From Strongylocentrotus droebachiensis (Eukaryota; Echinodermata; Echinoidea; Camarodonta; Strongylocentrotidae), in NCBI GenBank assembly GCA_035222895.1, contig JAVYIG010000067.1, forward strand, positions 992,001 to 1,056,000: a DNA stretch of 64,000 bases, written 5' to 3'. The notes beneath the pieces are model-generated. The model did no database searches, had not been told where the DNA came from, and saw nothing but the letters and a program-made list of their open reading frames with translations. Below are positions 27,023 through 38,839 of the stretch, piece by piece (the first letter of the stretch is position 1; each line of letters starts with the position of its first letter). Made by a program: the position numbers and the translations under genes.

Positions 27023-27450
27023 AGTAACAACAATGATAAAAGGTATGATAAGATTATTGAATATAGAGGCTTGTGTATGGTGTGTATGTGATATAACAAA
27101 TAATCTGCACGTACTGTTAAGAAACACTAACAAAGCCCATGAATGTTTTGCTTACGATATTATTTTTCGATGCTATCTTAAAAGAAAGATAAATATAAAA
27201 CGAAATAAATATATTTTTTTTTAAATACAAAATTGAGAGATATAACACGTGCCGTAAAGTATTTTGGCGACAATAGTCAAATTACTGACTAATCGCCAAT
27301 AATTAAAAACACAACAACAACAACTATAACTGCTCCTGACACTGGACACAATCAGTAGGTAGGCTGGGCTAGGCTTCTCTCAAGGCACAATGATTTTTTG
27401 ATAAAGTGTCTAATTAGGGTCTGTGCTTGCAAACAAAAAACTGACGTACT
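27023..27450. other. Unassigned AT-rich sequence
   Basis: Nothing recognised. Confidence 0.4.
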
Positions 27451-27594
27451 AAAAGGGGGGGGGGGGGGCTACATTGGACCTGCGGAACGGCGGTGCTCGG
27501 GGGGTCCGAGCCCCCCTCACTTTTTGAAAAAGAGAAATAGAAAGAAAGAAAGAATAGCGACTTGCCAGTGTCACAGATAATAGGTATCAAACTA

Positions 27595-29330
27595 CAGTGG
27601 CTTTCATCGAAAGGGTGCGGTGCGGCGCGGCGCGGTGTGGTGTGCTCAACGTACCCATTCGATAAAAGAGGGGGGGGGGGGGGCATTTCTCGAAAGGGTG
27701 CGTTGAGAGCGGAGTACCGTTTTAACACACCCTTTCGATAAAAGCGGGGGGGGGGGGGCTTTTCTCTAAAGGGTGCGTCGACTAGTCTTTCGCATCAGTC
27801 GTTTAAAATGAGGATCTCGGACAAAAGGTAATAGTTGCCAATTTAAGTATATCGAAAATGTATTAAATAAAATGGAATGGTCTTGATTACAGAGTGGTCT
27901 CTTTCGTTTTACTATGTTGATGGGGGAGACAGAGAGAAGGAAAAAAGGGAAAGGGAAAGGGAAGATAAAAGGAAAGAATAAGAAGAAAAGAGGGAAACTG
28001 GGGGGAGGGGGCGAAGGGCTCTTGCCTCCTCACCCCCCCCCCCGCCAAAAAATAAATAAGAGAGAGAGAGAAGGGAAAGGGAAAGGGAAAGAAAATATAA
28101 AAGGAAAGAAAAGAGAAGAAAGAAAGAGGAAAACGAAAAAGAGGGAGAATAGGAAAGAAAGGAAAAGAAAGAAAAGAAAGGAGGCAAGAGCCCTTTGCCC
28201 CCGTTTCCCTCTTTTCTTCTTCTTCCTCTTCTTTCTTTCCTTTCATCTTCTCTTTCCCTTTCCTTCTCTCTCTCTCTCTTATTTATTTTTTGGCGGGGGG
28301 GGGGGGGGGAGGGAGGAGGCAAGAGCCCTTCGCCCCCGTTTCCCTCTTTTCTTATTCTTTTTCCTCTTCTTTCTTTCCTTTTATATTTTCTTTCCCTCTC
28401 ACTTCTTTCTCCCTCTCTTATTTATTTTTGCCGGGAGGGGGGGGGGGGGGAAGTAAGAGCCTTTGCCCTTCCCCCGTTTTCCTTTTTCCTTCTTCTTCTT
28501 TCTTTCCTTTTATATTTTCTTTCCCTTTCCCTTCTCTCTCTCTCTCTTATTTATTTTTTGGCGGGGGGGGGGGGGGGGGGTGAGGAGGCAAGAGCCCTTC
28601 ACCCCCTCCCCCAGTTTCCCTCTTTCCTTCCCTATTCCTCTTCTTTCTTTCCTTTTATATTTTCTTTCCCTTTCTCTTCTCTCTCTCTCTCTCTCTTATT
28701 TATTTTTGGAAGGGGGGAGGAGGCAAGAGCCCTTCGCCCTTCCCCCGTTTTCCTCTTTCCTTCTTATTCCTCTTCTTTCTTTCCCTTTCCCTTCTCTCTC
28801 TCTCTCTCTCTTATTAATTTTTTGGCGGGGGGGGGGGGGAGGTAAGAGCCTTTCGCCCTTCCCCCGTTTCCCTCTTTCCTTCTTCCTCTTCTTTCTTTCC
28901 TTTTATATTTTCTTTCCCTTTCCCTTCTCTCTCTCTCTCTCTTATTTATTTTTTGGCGGGGGGGGGGGGGGGTGAGGAGGCAAGAGCCCTTCGCCCCGCC
29001 CCCCCCAGTTTCCCTCTTTTCTTCTTATTCTTTCCTTTTATCTTCCCTTTCCCTTTCCCTTTTTTCCTTCTCTCTGTCTCCCCCATCAACATAGTAATAG
29101 CGAAAGAGACCACTCTGTAATCAAGACCATTCCATTTTATTTAATACATTTTCGATATACTTAAATTGGCAACTATTACCTTTTGTCCGAGATCCTCATT
29201 TTAAACGACCGATGCGAAAGACTAGTCGACGCACCCTTTCGAGAAAAGCCCCCCCCTCTTTTATCGAATGGGTGCGTTGAGCACACCACACCGCGCCGCG
29301 CCGCACCGCACCCTTTCGATGAAAGCCAAC
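27595..29330. mobile_element. 1.7-kb inverted-repeat element with polypyrimidine satellite core
   Basis: Left arm 27595-27990 and right arm about 29030-29330 are inverse copies: 'gcggtgcggcgcggcgcgg', 'gtgcgtcgactagtctttcgcatc', 'atgaggatctcggacaaaagg', 'gagtggtctctttcg', 'gttgatgggggagacagaga'. The core holds the satellite described separately. Open frames across it are low-complexity artefacts. The right arm lacks one ~60-bp G-run segment of the left arm. Confidence 0.88.
27990..29030. repeat. Polypurine/polypyrimidine satellite, about 133-bp unit
   Basis: Units start near 28178, 28312, 28448, 28582, 28717, 28839 and 28974 with 'gaggcaagagccctt', then C-run, (ttc)n/(ct)n tract and 'ttatttattttttggcgggg'. 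About 1.5 units at 27990-28170 are in the opposite orientation, so the array folds back at about 28175. G-runs of 9 to 18 occur in each unit. Confidence 0.92.
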
Positions 29331-29334
29331 TACA

Positions 29335-29960
29335 GTCATCTGACCGTAATGTATTGCCCATATTGCTCCGATTGTCTCATTTTCGCTCGCGTGAACATTG
29401 CCAGCACAAACCACTGACCTCTGCCTCCTGAACGGATCATCGCCCATTCCATTCACTATACGTTACGACGGTTACGTACTATAAAGGCTGTATTGTCTGA
29501 CCGTTCATGAATATTCATGTTTTTGCTAAACTCGGCAAAATGTTTGCTTTTACTAAATGGAAAAATTACGGTGGGGGGGGGGGGTTGGATGAAATGGACA
29601 TAATGAAATAGGCAGAAGTGATCTATGATAATTCATGCTTTTTATGTTTCGTGTGCTCGACCTATAATCTTCAAATCGCTTGGTAAACTGAGTCCAAAGT
29701 TAGACTTGTTTCACATGTGTATTATAGGCAACGACGAGCTTGCAACCTATTTTGAAAAATTACGGTGGGTGAACTTTCAAAAGTCAATGAGACATGAGGG
29801 CTCCAATGAAAGAGCTAGTGATAACGAACGTCGGGGTGGATGTGCTTTTCGTTTAAACAAAAAATGAATTTTTAACGATTTTAAAAAAAAACGTCCATAG
29901 GCTAACATGTTAGGCTGCCGACTTAGATCATGCTCTGACGATAGGGGGCGTTGTGAAATG
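29335..29960 (+). repeat. Dispersed element, inverse copy at 48960-49400
   Basis: 'acggtggg', 'ttggatgaaatggacataatga', 'agtcaatgagacatgaggg', 'gctagtgataacg' and 'gtgcttttcgtttaaac' occur in reverse order on the other strand at 48960-49400. Unclassified. Confidence 0.8.
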
Positions 29961-30008
29961 AGACTAACCGGAGACATATGTGAAACCCCTGAGCTTCTTG
30001 AGGCGCCG

Positions 30009-30808
30009 CACAGTGGGCCAGGGAGGAATACCTCCGTGAAATATTTAATTCCGGTATGCACAATAAGGGTATAAATGTACTACTTCAAACAGCAAAATCC
30101 TACATATTCACAGTTTTAGTGCAAAAGTGACTTATTTTATAAATCTTTCAATTCAACATGAAGTTTTTAAGTTATTGATATGAAATTGCTCTCACATATT
30201 CCTGATAGTTCATTTCGTTGAATGAATGGGTTAAAAATTAATAGAAACACAATCTTCATGATATATTATTATAGGGTAATTCACTGAAAAATGGACTAAT
30301 TATCCATGTTTTTTATAAATCCAGAAGAAATATTTAGATCTCTGCGGTGTACCGCTTAAATTTCAATACCACCATTTTCTCTGATGTCTAAGCTTTAAGT
30401 TGATACCAAATTTGGCTGCCCGATCTTGCCCGTTGTTATGTTAGAGTCGATTTCCCTTGCCACATTGCCCCGAAAAAATGTGGGTTTTGGGGGTCCGCGG
30501 CTGAATCATGTAGGATTCGCGGTCATAAATCACGGGGCGTGGGGCGCGTGACACTTGTTCTGACACCGCGGACCAAAATAAACACATTTTTCGGGGCAAG
30601 GTTGCAAGGAAAACGGCTCTAATATAATAACGGGCAGAATCGGGCAGCCAAATCTGGTATCAACCTAAAGCTTAGATATCAGAGAAACTGTTGGTAATAA
30701 CATTTAAGCGAAAATCCCTGGAAATCCAAACATTTCCTCTGGATTTATAAAAAATAAATCCCCAAACATGAGTTTTGGCGCACTTTGGTTCCTGCCTGGC
30801 CCACTGTG
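30009..30808. mobile_element. 800-bp foldback element, ends CACAGTGGGCC, TSD cgccg
   Basis: Begins CACAGTGGGCCAGG and ends with CCTGGCCCACTGTG. Arms extend inward: 'gctttaagttgataccaaat', 'cggcagcc'-type and 'ttgccccgaaaaaatgtg' pair across. Flanked by cgccg at 30004-30008 and 30809-30813. Inserted in one unit of the 115-bp satellite. Non-coding. Confidence 0.88.
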
Positions 30809-30819
30809 CGCCGCCCCCT

Positions 30820-31320
30820 GGACTCCATCCAGGGTCTTAAGGCGGGCCCCTGGATGCTTATCTGACCGTAATTTTTTTGCCTAAAACCCCTGAGCTTCTG
30901 GGGGCTCCGCCTCCTGGACCCATGCCTATTAGTAACCTTCCTGTGTCACAAATAAGGTATCAAAATATGCTCATCCGACAGTAATTAAAATATACCTAAA
31001 ACCCCTGAGCTTCCGGGGGCTCTGCCCCCTGGACCCCACCAAGGGACCGAAGACGGGCCCCTGGATGCTCATCTGACCGTAATGTATTGCATAAAACCCT
31101 TGAGCTTCTGGGGGCTCCGCCCCTTTACCCAAGCCAATAAGTAACCTGCAGGTGTTACAAAATAAGGTATCAAAGTTCGTACATGCTCATCTGACCGTAA
31201 TTGAATGCCTAAAACCCCTGAGCTTCCGGGGGCTCCGCCTTTTGATCCCCGCCGGGGCTTTGCCCCTCGACCCCACGCCAATTTACGCTTCACTCGCTTC
31301 ACTTGCTACGCTCTTCCTGA
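30820..31320 (-). repeat. ~115-bp satellite, minus orientation (4 units)
   Basis: Inverse of the unit at 32160-33150: 'tgaccgtaat', 'aaaacccctgagcttc', 'gggggctccgcc', 'ggaccccacg', 'acaaataaggtatcaaa'. Confidence 0.9.
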
Positions 31321-32159
31321 TCGTAAAATAATTTAGCCCCCCCCCCCACTTTGAAAAACGTTCCGATGGGCCTCATGTACCATGTAAGATTAGAGGGGGT
31401 GCGGATTTTTTTCTCCTGCCCCCCCAAACGTTTTTGCTCATTACGCCACTGACTGCAAATGTATTATCTTTGACTCCCCCTCTAATTTTTGACATACCTA
31501 TATGAGGCAATCACGGGATTTCCCAAAGAATGTGATTTGATATGCCCCTTTAAGTAGGCTAGGAGCCCCGGGGTAGGACCATGGTAGGAGCGTCGATCTC
31601 ACCGTAATACATGCAGCTGACGTTTGGCCCTGGTCTCCCCCTCAAATGTATTCAATTGAAATTTGAGGGGGGAGACTATCTAGCAGGCGCGTACGCAGGG
31701 GGGGGGGGGGGGGGGGGTTTGGGGGGGTTAAACCCCACCACCCTTGGTATATTGTATGGGTGTATTTTGGAGGAAACCCCCCCCCCCCCTTTGGTATGTT
31801 TTTTATTTTTTTTTATTCAGCGGCTCGCTGAGTCGTTGCGAAATTTTCGGCCCGATTTAAAAATGTTAAAACCCTCCCGCCCCCTTGAAAAAATCCTGCG
31901 TACGCGCCTGCTATCTAGTATCCTAACGTCCTAACGGCCAAATTTGAAATTATGCGAGCCAAATATTGGTACGTAACGGTGACATCGGCAGTGACGAAAT
32001 GAGCAAAAACGGTTGGGGACGGAGGGGGGGGGGGGGGGGGGGTAGACAAAAAAAATCCGCACCACCCCATTCTTACATGCAGGCCCCACTGAACGTTTCT
32101 CCAAGTAGGTGGGGGGGGGGGTCGGTATTTACGATCAGGTAGAGCGTTGCGTAAATTGA
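31321..32159. repeat. Spacer between the inverted satellite arms
   Basis: Both sides of the spacer carry inverse copies of one sequence: 'ttttgctcattacgcc' (31433) and 'gaaatgagcaaaaacg' (31995), 'gcggatttttttc' (31401) and 'aaaatccgcacc' (32051), with C-run/G-run. It also holds a small hairpin at 31633-31676 (gtctccccctcaaat / atttgagg..gagac) and the hAT-like MITE. Confidence 0.8.
31676..31918. mobile_element. hAT-like MITE with perfect 8-bp target duplication
   Basis: Element 31684-31910 (227 bp) with ends CAGGCGCGTACGCAGG and inverse; flanks ctatctag at 31676-31683 and 31911-31918. It includes G- and C-runs. An 8-bp duplication fits the hAT superfamily. A related end (aaaaaatcctgcgtacgc) lies at 33572-33590. 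Confidence 0.9.
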
Positions 32160-33150
32160 CATGGGGTTTAGGGGCGAAGCCCCTGCGGGGGTCAAGGGGT
32201 GGAGCCCCCAGAAGCTCGGGGGTATAGGCACTTAATTACGGTCATAATTATGAGCATATTTTGATACCTTATTTGTGACACTCGCAGGACACAAATTGAT
32301 GTAGGGTCCAGGAAGCGGATCCCCCAGAAGCTCAGGGGTTTTATACATTAAATTACTGTCAGATGAGCATATTTTGATACCTTATTTGTGACACTGACAG
32401 GTCATGGATTGGCATGGGGTCCAGGGGCGGAGCCCCCGGAAGCTCAGGGGATTTGGGCAATAAATTACGGTCAGATGTGCATATTGTGATACCTTTGTGA
32501 CACTAACAGGTCACTAATTAGCGTGGGGTCCACGGGGCGAAGCCCTTAGAAGCTCACGGGTTTTAGGAATTTTATAATGGTCAGATAAACATGCAGGGGC
32601 CCGCCTTAGGGCCCCTGGTGGGGTCGAGGGGTCGGAGCTCTGGAAGCTCAGTGGTTTTAGGGGTTTTAGGCATTTAATTACGGTCAGATGAACATAATTT
32701 TGATACCTTATTTGTGACACTGGCAGGACACTTATTGGCGTGAGGTCCAGGGGGCGAAGACCCCAGAAGCTCAGGGGTTTTTAACATTAAATTACCGTCA
32801 GATTAGCATCCAGGGGTCCACCTTAGGGTCCCAGGTGGGGTCCAGGGGGCAGAGCCACCGGAAGTCAGGGGTTTTAGGCATTTAATTACGGTCAGATGAG
32901 CATATTTTGATACCTTATTTGTGACACTGGCAGGTCACTAATTGGTGTGAGGTCCAAGGGGCAGAGCCCCCAGGAGCTTAGGGGTTTAAGTCATTAAATT
33001 ACCGTCAGATGAGCATCCAGGTGCCCGCCTTAGGGCCCTAGGTGGAATCCAGGGGGCAGAGCTTCCGGAAGCTCAGGGGTTTTAGGCATTTAATCACGGT
33101 CAGATGAGCAAATCTTGACACCTTATTATTTTGTGACAAAGGCAGGTCAC
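32160..33150 (+). repeat. ~115-bp satellite, plus orientation (about 8-9 units)
   Basis: Unit: 'ggggttttaggcatttaatta', 'cggtcagatgagcatatttt', 'gataccttatttgtgacact', 'ggcaggtcactaattggcg', 'tggggtccagggggcggagc'. Copies vary by several percent. Fragments also at 60778-60960 in minus orientation. Confidence 0.92.
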
Positions 33151-33600
33151 TTTTCTTTCTTTCTTTCTTTGTGAATTTGCCATTTTCCAACAAACGCATA
33201 CAAAAAGTACAATTTACTAAACATTGAGGAAAAATCTCGGAATATTATGTCGTTTCAGCAACATTTGTAAATCACCGGTATCGAATTATAAATAAACCAA
33301 TTTTAATTATATTTGGGGGGCATTTGTTACCCCCGCCCCCCTTAAAAAAAAGTAATACAAAATTTTTTTAAAAAAAGTGCTAAAAGGTGACCAAAAAAAA
33401 ATATCGCTAGGCATAATTTTCCAATTTCCGGGACAAACAAATAATATGTGCTCCTACCCCGTCCCCCTCCCCTCCCTCCCCCCCCCCGCTCATTCAGCGG
33501 CTAGCTGAGTCGTTGCGAAATTTTCGGCGCGATTTTCAAATTATAACCCCCCCCCCCCCCCCCCCTCCCCGAAAAAATCCTGCGTACGCTATTTTTGTTG
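33151..33600. repeat. Dispersed element, relative of 60430-60640 (inverse)
   Basis: Shares 'ttgccattttccaacaaacgcatac' (quoted in part), 'cagcaacat' and the C-run with 60430-60620 on the other strand. Ends with the hAT-like terminus near 33590. Confidence 0.7.
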
Positions 33601-33739
33601 GCGGGATTAATCGCAACTGTATTTTTGTTAAAGACACAAAATCTTTTAAAAAAAGCTATAAAGCAGATAAAACATTTCGGTTTATTTTCTGGTTTAGAGC
33701 TGAAGAAATCAAAAAGTTCCATTGTTGAAAGCATTTTAT

Positions 33740-35815
33740 TGCATTCCATGGACCTATTCTGACGCAAAATATTAGGGGTTCATTCCGGAAAAAATGAACA
33801 ATACCTAATAAATCTTAATTGGAAACCCAAAATATCAAAGATTGAAAATATAGTACGTCTATGGAAAGCGAGGCGCTTAATTTTTTCTGGTAAAATAACT
33901 ATAATCAAATCATTCCTTGTTTCTTAAATTATATACAATGCTCAAATGATTTCCATGCCGGAAAATGTAATGAAACACACTGATTCTTTACTTTATACAT
34001 TTTTGTGGAATAGAAAAAAAATAAAAAAAATAAAAAGAAAAGTGGTTTGTATGAATTATGAGTATGGAGGATGGTTGATTTGAATGCTCTGTTAAGAAGT
34101 TTTCTATTAAAGTAGATATTGCACTACTTCTCCTACGAAAACTCAAAGTGGAAAAAGATAATTGATGGTTTCTTTAAAAAAGTACACTGTAAAAAAGAAT
34201 TTGTTCATTGGTAATTTTTACGTATTTTTTCCATGTAGAATTTACTTGAAAACATTAGTTTTGCCACTTACGCACTAAATTTACGTCTTGCTAACTCAAA
34301 CTTTCAATTTAGTAGAACATACGTGGAATATTTAAGTAAAATCAAATACATAAGAACTTTAAGTAATTTCAGCTTGTATTAATTTAGTAATTTTAACTCA
34401 AAATCAGAAATTATACGTATTACTCAAACAATTTATGTTGATTATTCTTATCTTTTTAAAGTAAGGACCGATGCAGTGCGTAATAGAAATATTTACATAA
34501 TTTATGAATATTCATTAAGACCAAATTAAACTCTTTTTTAAATAAAACAATTCTTTTTTGTGGTTGAATGAAAATTTAAGGACTTTAAAACATTTACTAA
34601 TTCATGTAACATGGCTAAGCAAAGACAAGACAATTTTTAATTGTTACCCAGTTCAAAACAAATAAAAACTTGATATTTCAGGAAATTGTCAACCAATTTT
34701 CCTTTTAAGATGCTACGATCAAGTATATATAAAATTTGGAGCCTTTCAATATGTGTCGAATTGAAGCGTATGTAATAGTTTGTGATGGTGGTAGATATAT
34801 ATATACGGTTAAATCTTAAAAAGAAGTAGTGAATGATTAGTGGATGTTACTTGTTAGATTAGATGGGTACCAAATCGTGCAATATGTAATCCTATCATAG
34901 CTTTTTTTAATTATCTAAAATGATTACAATACTTAAATTTTTTACGTTAATGTAACTCGATTTAACTGAGTAAAAATGTATTCAGCAAAATAAGTAAATT
35001 CTATTTAAGATGCCGTAGGTAATATTTACTTAATAAAAATAAGGCAATTCTTTTCCTCAATTTTATTGAGTTATTTCGACTATTTTTTTTTTACAGTGTA
35101 GGCAATTTACACTATGTGTTAAATAGTAAATGTACAAAAGATGATATGAAGTTTTGTTTAAAGAATATAAACATGCCGCAATATTACAAGAATATGGTAT
35201 ATACTTGGTTTGACTTTAAAGAGATAGTAGAAAGTAATACGCCAATTGATTTACACTGATTTTAGAAGTGAAGACATATGGTTTCACTCAAATATAAGAG
35301 ATCATAACAAAAAAGTATTATTTAAAAAAAAAATGGTTTGATGTAGGCCTTTTGAAAATTAATGATGTCGTAAAAAACTCTAGATTTATGTCTTTGACAG
35401 AAATTGAAGAAAGATTTTAGAAAAAAAACATGCTTCTTTGTTTCAAGAATATTACATCATAGTAAATGCGATTCCCAAAGTTTGGAAACAGAATATGTTA
35501 AGACAGGTAAATGTATTATGATGCGACATAGGAAGAAAATGAAGGTGTCATGAAAAATGTTTTAATGAACGTTAACAATAAACGAAAGTCGAAGTTTTGT
35601 TTACTCTACGTTGTCTATTCATTCAATTTTTAGACCTCCAATCGAAGAGAAATGGGAAGAAATGTTAAATAGTGCAGAACAAATCTACTGGAAAGTCATA
35701 TGGTCATTTAATTTACAAGCTATGAAAGAAAACAAAATATCAAAATTCAATTTTAAGTTATTACACAACTTATTACCAAATAGATATGTATTGATGATTG
35801 TAGATCTATAATAAA
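33740..35815 (+). pseudogene. Decayed L1/Tx1-like LINE, RT C-terminal region, split by a TIR element
   Basis: Translated pieces: ENIVRLWKARRLIFSGKITIIKSFLV (33850 on), KRKVVCMNYEYGG (34033 on), and later IEEKWEEML...WKVIWSFNLQAMKENKISKFNFKLLHNLLPNRYVL (35640-35800) in parts. These are typical of the post-RT region of L1/Tx1-type LINEs. Stops and shifts are frequent. The catalytic core is absent. Confidence 0.72.
34180..35101. mobile_element. TIR element with CACTGTAAAAAA ends and TA target, inside the LINE
   Basis: Begins (ta)CACTGTAAAAAA at 34180 and ends TTTTTTACAGTG(ta) at about 35099. Interior is AT-rich and non-coding. TA duplication suggests Tc1/mariner-like mobilisation. The LINE text continues on both sides. 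Confidence 0.78.
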
Positions 35816-36223
35816 TTATAGGCAAACTCATAATTTAAGAGATGTCACTTTGTTAATGTAAGTACCTAATTAAATAGACTATTGATTTAAGCAAGTCTTT
35901 CTTTTTATATCCATAAGCATCCATATTTTGTACTTGAAAGTGGTGGTGTATGAAGGGTCCAGTTGTTGAGGAGTGACCGGGGGGGGGGGTCAGCCTTATT
36001 AGGTAAAGGTAGAAGAAATGTGAAAGAAGGAAAGCTTCATGTGATGGGATGGAGTTTACATTTACATTCTCCAACAAATAATTTTACATGCTTTCTATAA
36101 TCATCATTTTCACGTCACATGTATTTGATCTGAAACCAATGTCCCTGTTAATTAACTCATCTGTTATATGTATTTAAATATCATTTACGCTTATTTATAC
36201 AGGTTTTCATGACAAGTAAAGCG
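35816..36223. other. Unassigned, with a short G-run
   Basis: G-run near 35980. No gene. Confidence 0.4.
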
Positions 36224-37600
36224 TTAATATAATGCAAATCTACTGATGCAATAAAACTGAACGAGTCAACAATAACCATTGTAATAAAAGGGAATTCATT
36301 ACATAAATACATTAAACAGAGTTCGATACACCACTAAAAACCATCTGCATGTTGTATGCAGCTGGGTAAATGAACTAATGAATATCCAAAGTTATAAATA
36401 TCTTACTCCTCCTTATGTCCGTGATCTGAAAAGGTACAGGTACTTTCAATAAACACATGTGATATATCCTGGTCAATTTTTTTTTTACACATTCAAGCAT
36501 TTTGCACTCTGTGCTCCATCAATGTTTGCTGTATAAGCAATTACTTTTATATTTTTAAATATTTTTTAAATTTTTAAATTTGACTTTATAATTCTATATA
36601 AGTCCTCCGTATGTATCGTATACAAATCACCAATAGCAATTAATATAATGCAAATCTACTGGTGCAATAAAACTGAACGAGTCAACAAAAATCATTGTAA
36701 TGTCGGAAGTTGGAAATTTGTGAAAGTCTTTATTTTATGATGTTTAAGTTTAAAGCAAATTTATATTCTGCTTTCAATTAAGTGTTAAGGATCGAGGTTA
36801 GATCGGATGTTTTTTCACTTGGAAAATTCCTTTTCCATAGTATAATGTGACCTGCATAGCTGAGTCAGGTGTTTAGTTCCGTTATACGCTAGATTGCGTA
36901 ATGACATTAGGCCAAGTAGCAGTGACATTCCTTTTTATTGTATGCATGAATTAGTCCGTATGTTAACGTACGTACGTACATACGCGGCATGGGCGAGTAG
37001 TTCTATCTTGGGTGTGGTTAGCTCAGACACCAATTGAGCATCCACATGCACGGACGTGTTCTAGGTCAGGCAAGCTCTGGTTTTGGAGATTCTTCGGGTA
37101 TGTGAATTTATACTTGTAAATGTATTTTAATCTTAATTGAGACATTAAGAAGTTACTTAGGATTCGGAACAGAGTTTGTATAGTATTTTGCATTTGGTTA
37201 ATTGGAGTGCATGGATGACTTTTTGCTACAATTTCTAAAGGGAATTCATTACATAAATACATTAAACAGAGTTCGATACACCACTAAAAACCATCTGCAT
37301 GTTGTATGCAGCTGGGTAAATTTAATGAACTAATGAATATCCAAAGTTATAAATACCTTACTCCTCCTTATTTCCGTGATCTGAAAAGGTACAGGTACTT
37401 TCAATAAACACATGTGATATATCCTGGTCAAGGTTTTTTTCAAAACATTCAAGCATTTTGCACTCTGTGCTCCATCAATGTTTGCTGTATATGCAATTAC
37501 TTTTATATTTTAAAATATTTTTAAATTTTTTAAATTTGACTTTATAATTCTATATAAGTCCTCCGTATGTATCGTATACAAATCACCAATAGCAATAACG
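36224..37600 (+). repeat. Tandem duplication (about 417-bp unit); second copy carries a ~540-bp insertion
   Basis: Copy 1 is 36224-36640. Copy 2 starts 36641 ('ttaatataatgcaaatctactgg...'), breaks after 'cattgtaat' (about 36702), resumes at about 37241 ('gggaattcattacataaatac') and runs to about 37597. The 36703-37240 segment has no partner; it includes an 'acgtacgtacgtac' run near 36967. Copies are nearly identical, so the event is recent. Confidence 0.9.
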
Positions 37601-37789
37601 TGGTATAGTAATTTAAATGTTTTATATGGTTTGTCGTGAACTAGTCAAAGGCAAGTATATAACTTTATTTGATGCATTTCCTTTGTGTCTACACTAAATT
37701 ACCTGAACCTAAATGTATCAATGTGTTGTAAATGAAGATTGTAAAATGTCAAATATGAACAATAAAATTAATTAAAAAGACAAAAAAAA

Positions 37790-37910
37790 AAATCGCAACT
37801 GTTCTCCCCTTCTTTTCTTTTCTTCTTTCTCTTTTGTGTTCCCTTTTAGCTCTCCTCTTTCCTTTTCTCTTCCTTCCCCCCCCCCTTTTTTTTGGGGGGG
37901 GGGGGGGGGG
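37790..37910. repeat. Fragment of the polypyrimidine satellite with C-run and G-run
   Basis: 'ccccttcttttcttttcttc', 'ttccttttctcttcc' and a 17-base G-run match units at 28200-29000; continues after the next element at 38806. Confidence 0.8.
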
Positions 37911-38805
37911 TAGTGCTGTAGCCGAACCGCCGAACCGAACGGAAGTTCGCCGAACATGGCACTTCCGAACCGAACCGAACGCAAAGGCCTGGTTCGGATG
38001 TTCGGCAGAAAAATAAAAAAACGTTTTTGCAAGCTAATAAACTTGTCATTTTGTACCTAATTTTCATGTCATGATTGCTCATTTTATATTTACTTTTTTC
38101 CCATTTTCCGCCTTTGTGATTTATGCCTATCCAGTAGTGGTCGCGACTTCACTGGCGCCATTTAAATCCCAAATCCTGACCACCGTACGTCGCGATCGCA
38201 AGCCATAAACAAGAATACATGTGCGTGATCAAAACAAGTTCAGCTCAAACCCATTCAACGAAAAAATAATATTTTAATTGTAACAATTAATATCGGACAA
38301 ATTTTATAATATAAATAATAAGATAAATATATATTATAGTATTGTATTTATTTATTCAGGAAAATAGGGATTTTATATTTTTCCTATTGAAAATAAAAAC
38401 TTATAAAAAAAGTTAGTGACGAGCCTAGCTAAGTCTCTATTCAAGATGGCAGCTTTCATGACTCTAACATTAGACAAAAACCGTCTCGGAAAATCTTTAA
38501 AAAATATCATTTATTGACAAATTGAAAACATGATTCTTTTAAAATTGAAAATAAAACACGATTCAAGACGGAAATACGAATGTAAGTAGTATTTTTCTTC
38601 ACAAATAATTACGTTTAGAGCAGTTTTTCAATGTGAAATTCGTGCTGGTCGGAAGCAGTGTGCAGAAGTCCTCCGTGCTGGTCGGGCCCGGCAGGCCGGC
38701 TGGCCCGCCCAGTGCCGACCGCCGTGGCTATAACGCTGCTCGCTATTAGATTACCGAACCCCGAACCGAACCGAACACGAATATAGCGTCTGACTTACAG
38801 CACTA
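37911..38805. mobile_element. 895-bp TIR element (TAGTGCTGTA ends) inside a G-run
   Basis: Starts TAGTGCTGTAGCCGAACC and ends CTTACAGCACTA. Many 'ccgaac' hexamers sit near both ends. Both flanks are poly-G, so an 8-bp G duplication is possible; end sequence and size fit a hAT-type non-autonomous element. Confidence 0.8.

Positions 38806-38839
<34 letters not shown>

Noticed and set aside
27887-28975. Long proline, serine/phenylalanine and glycine-rich open frames on both strands
   Set aside because: They come from purine/pyrimidine satellite units and homopolymer G-runs; no domain, start context or splice support.
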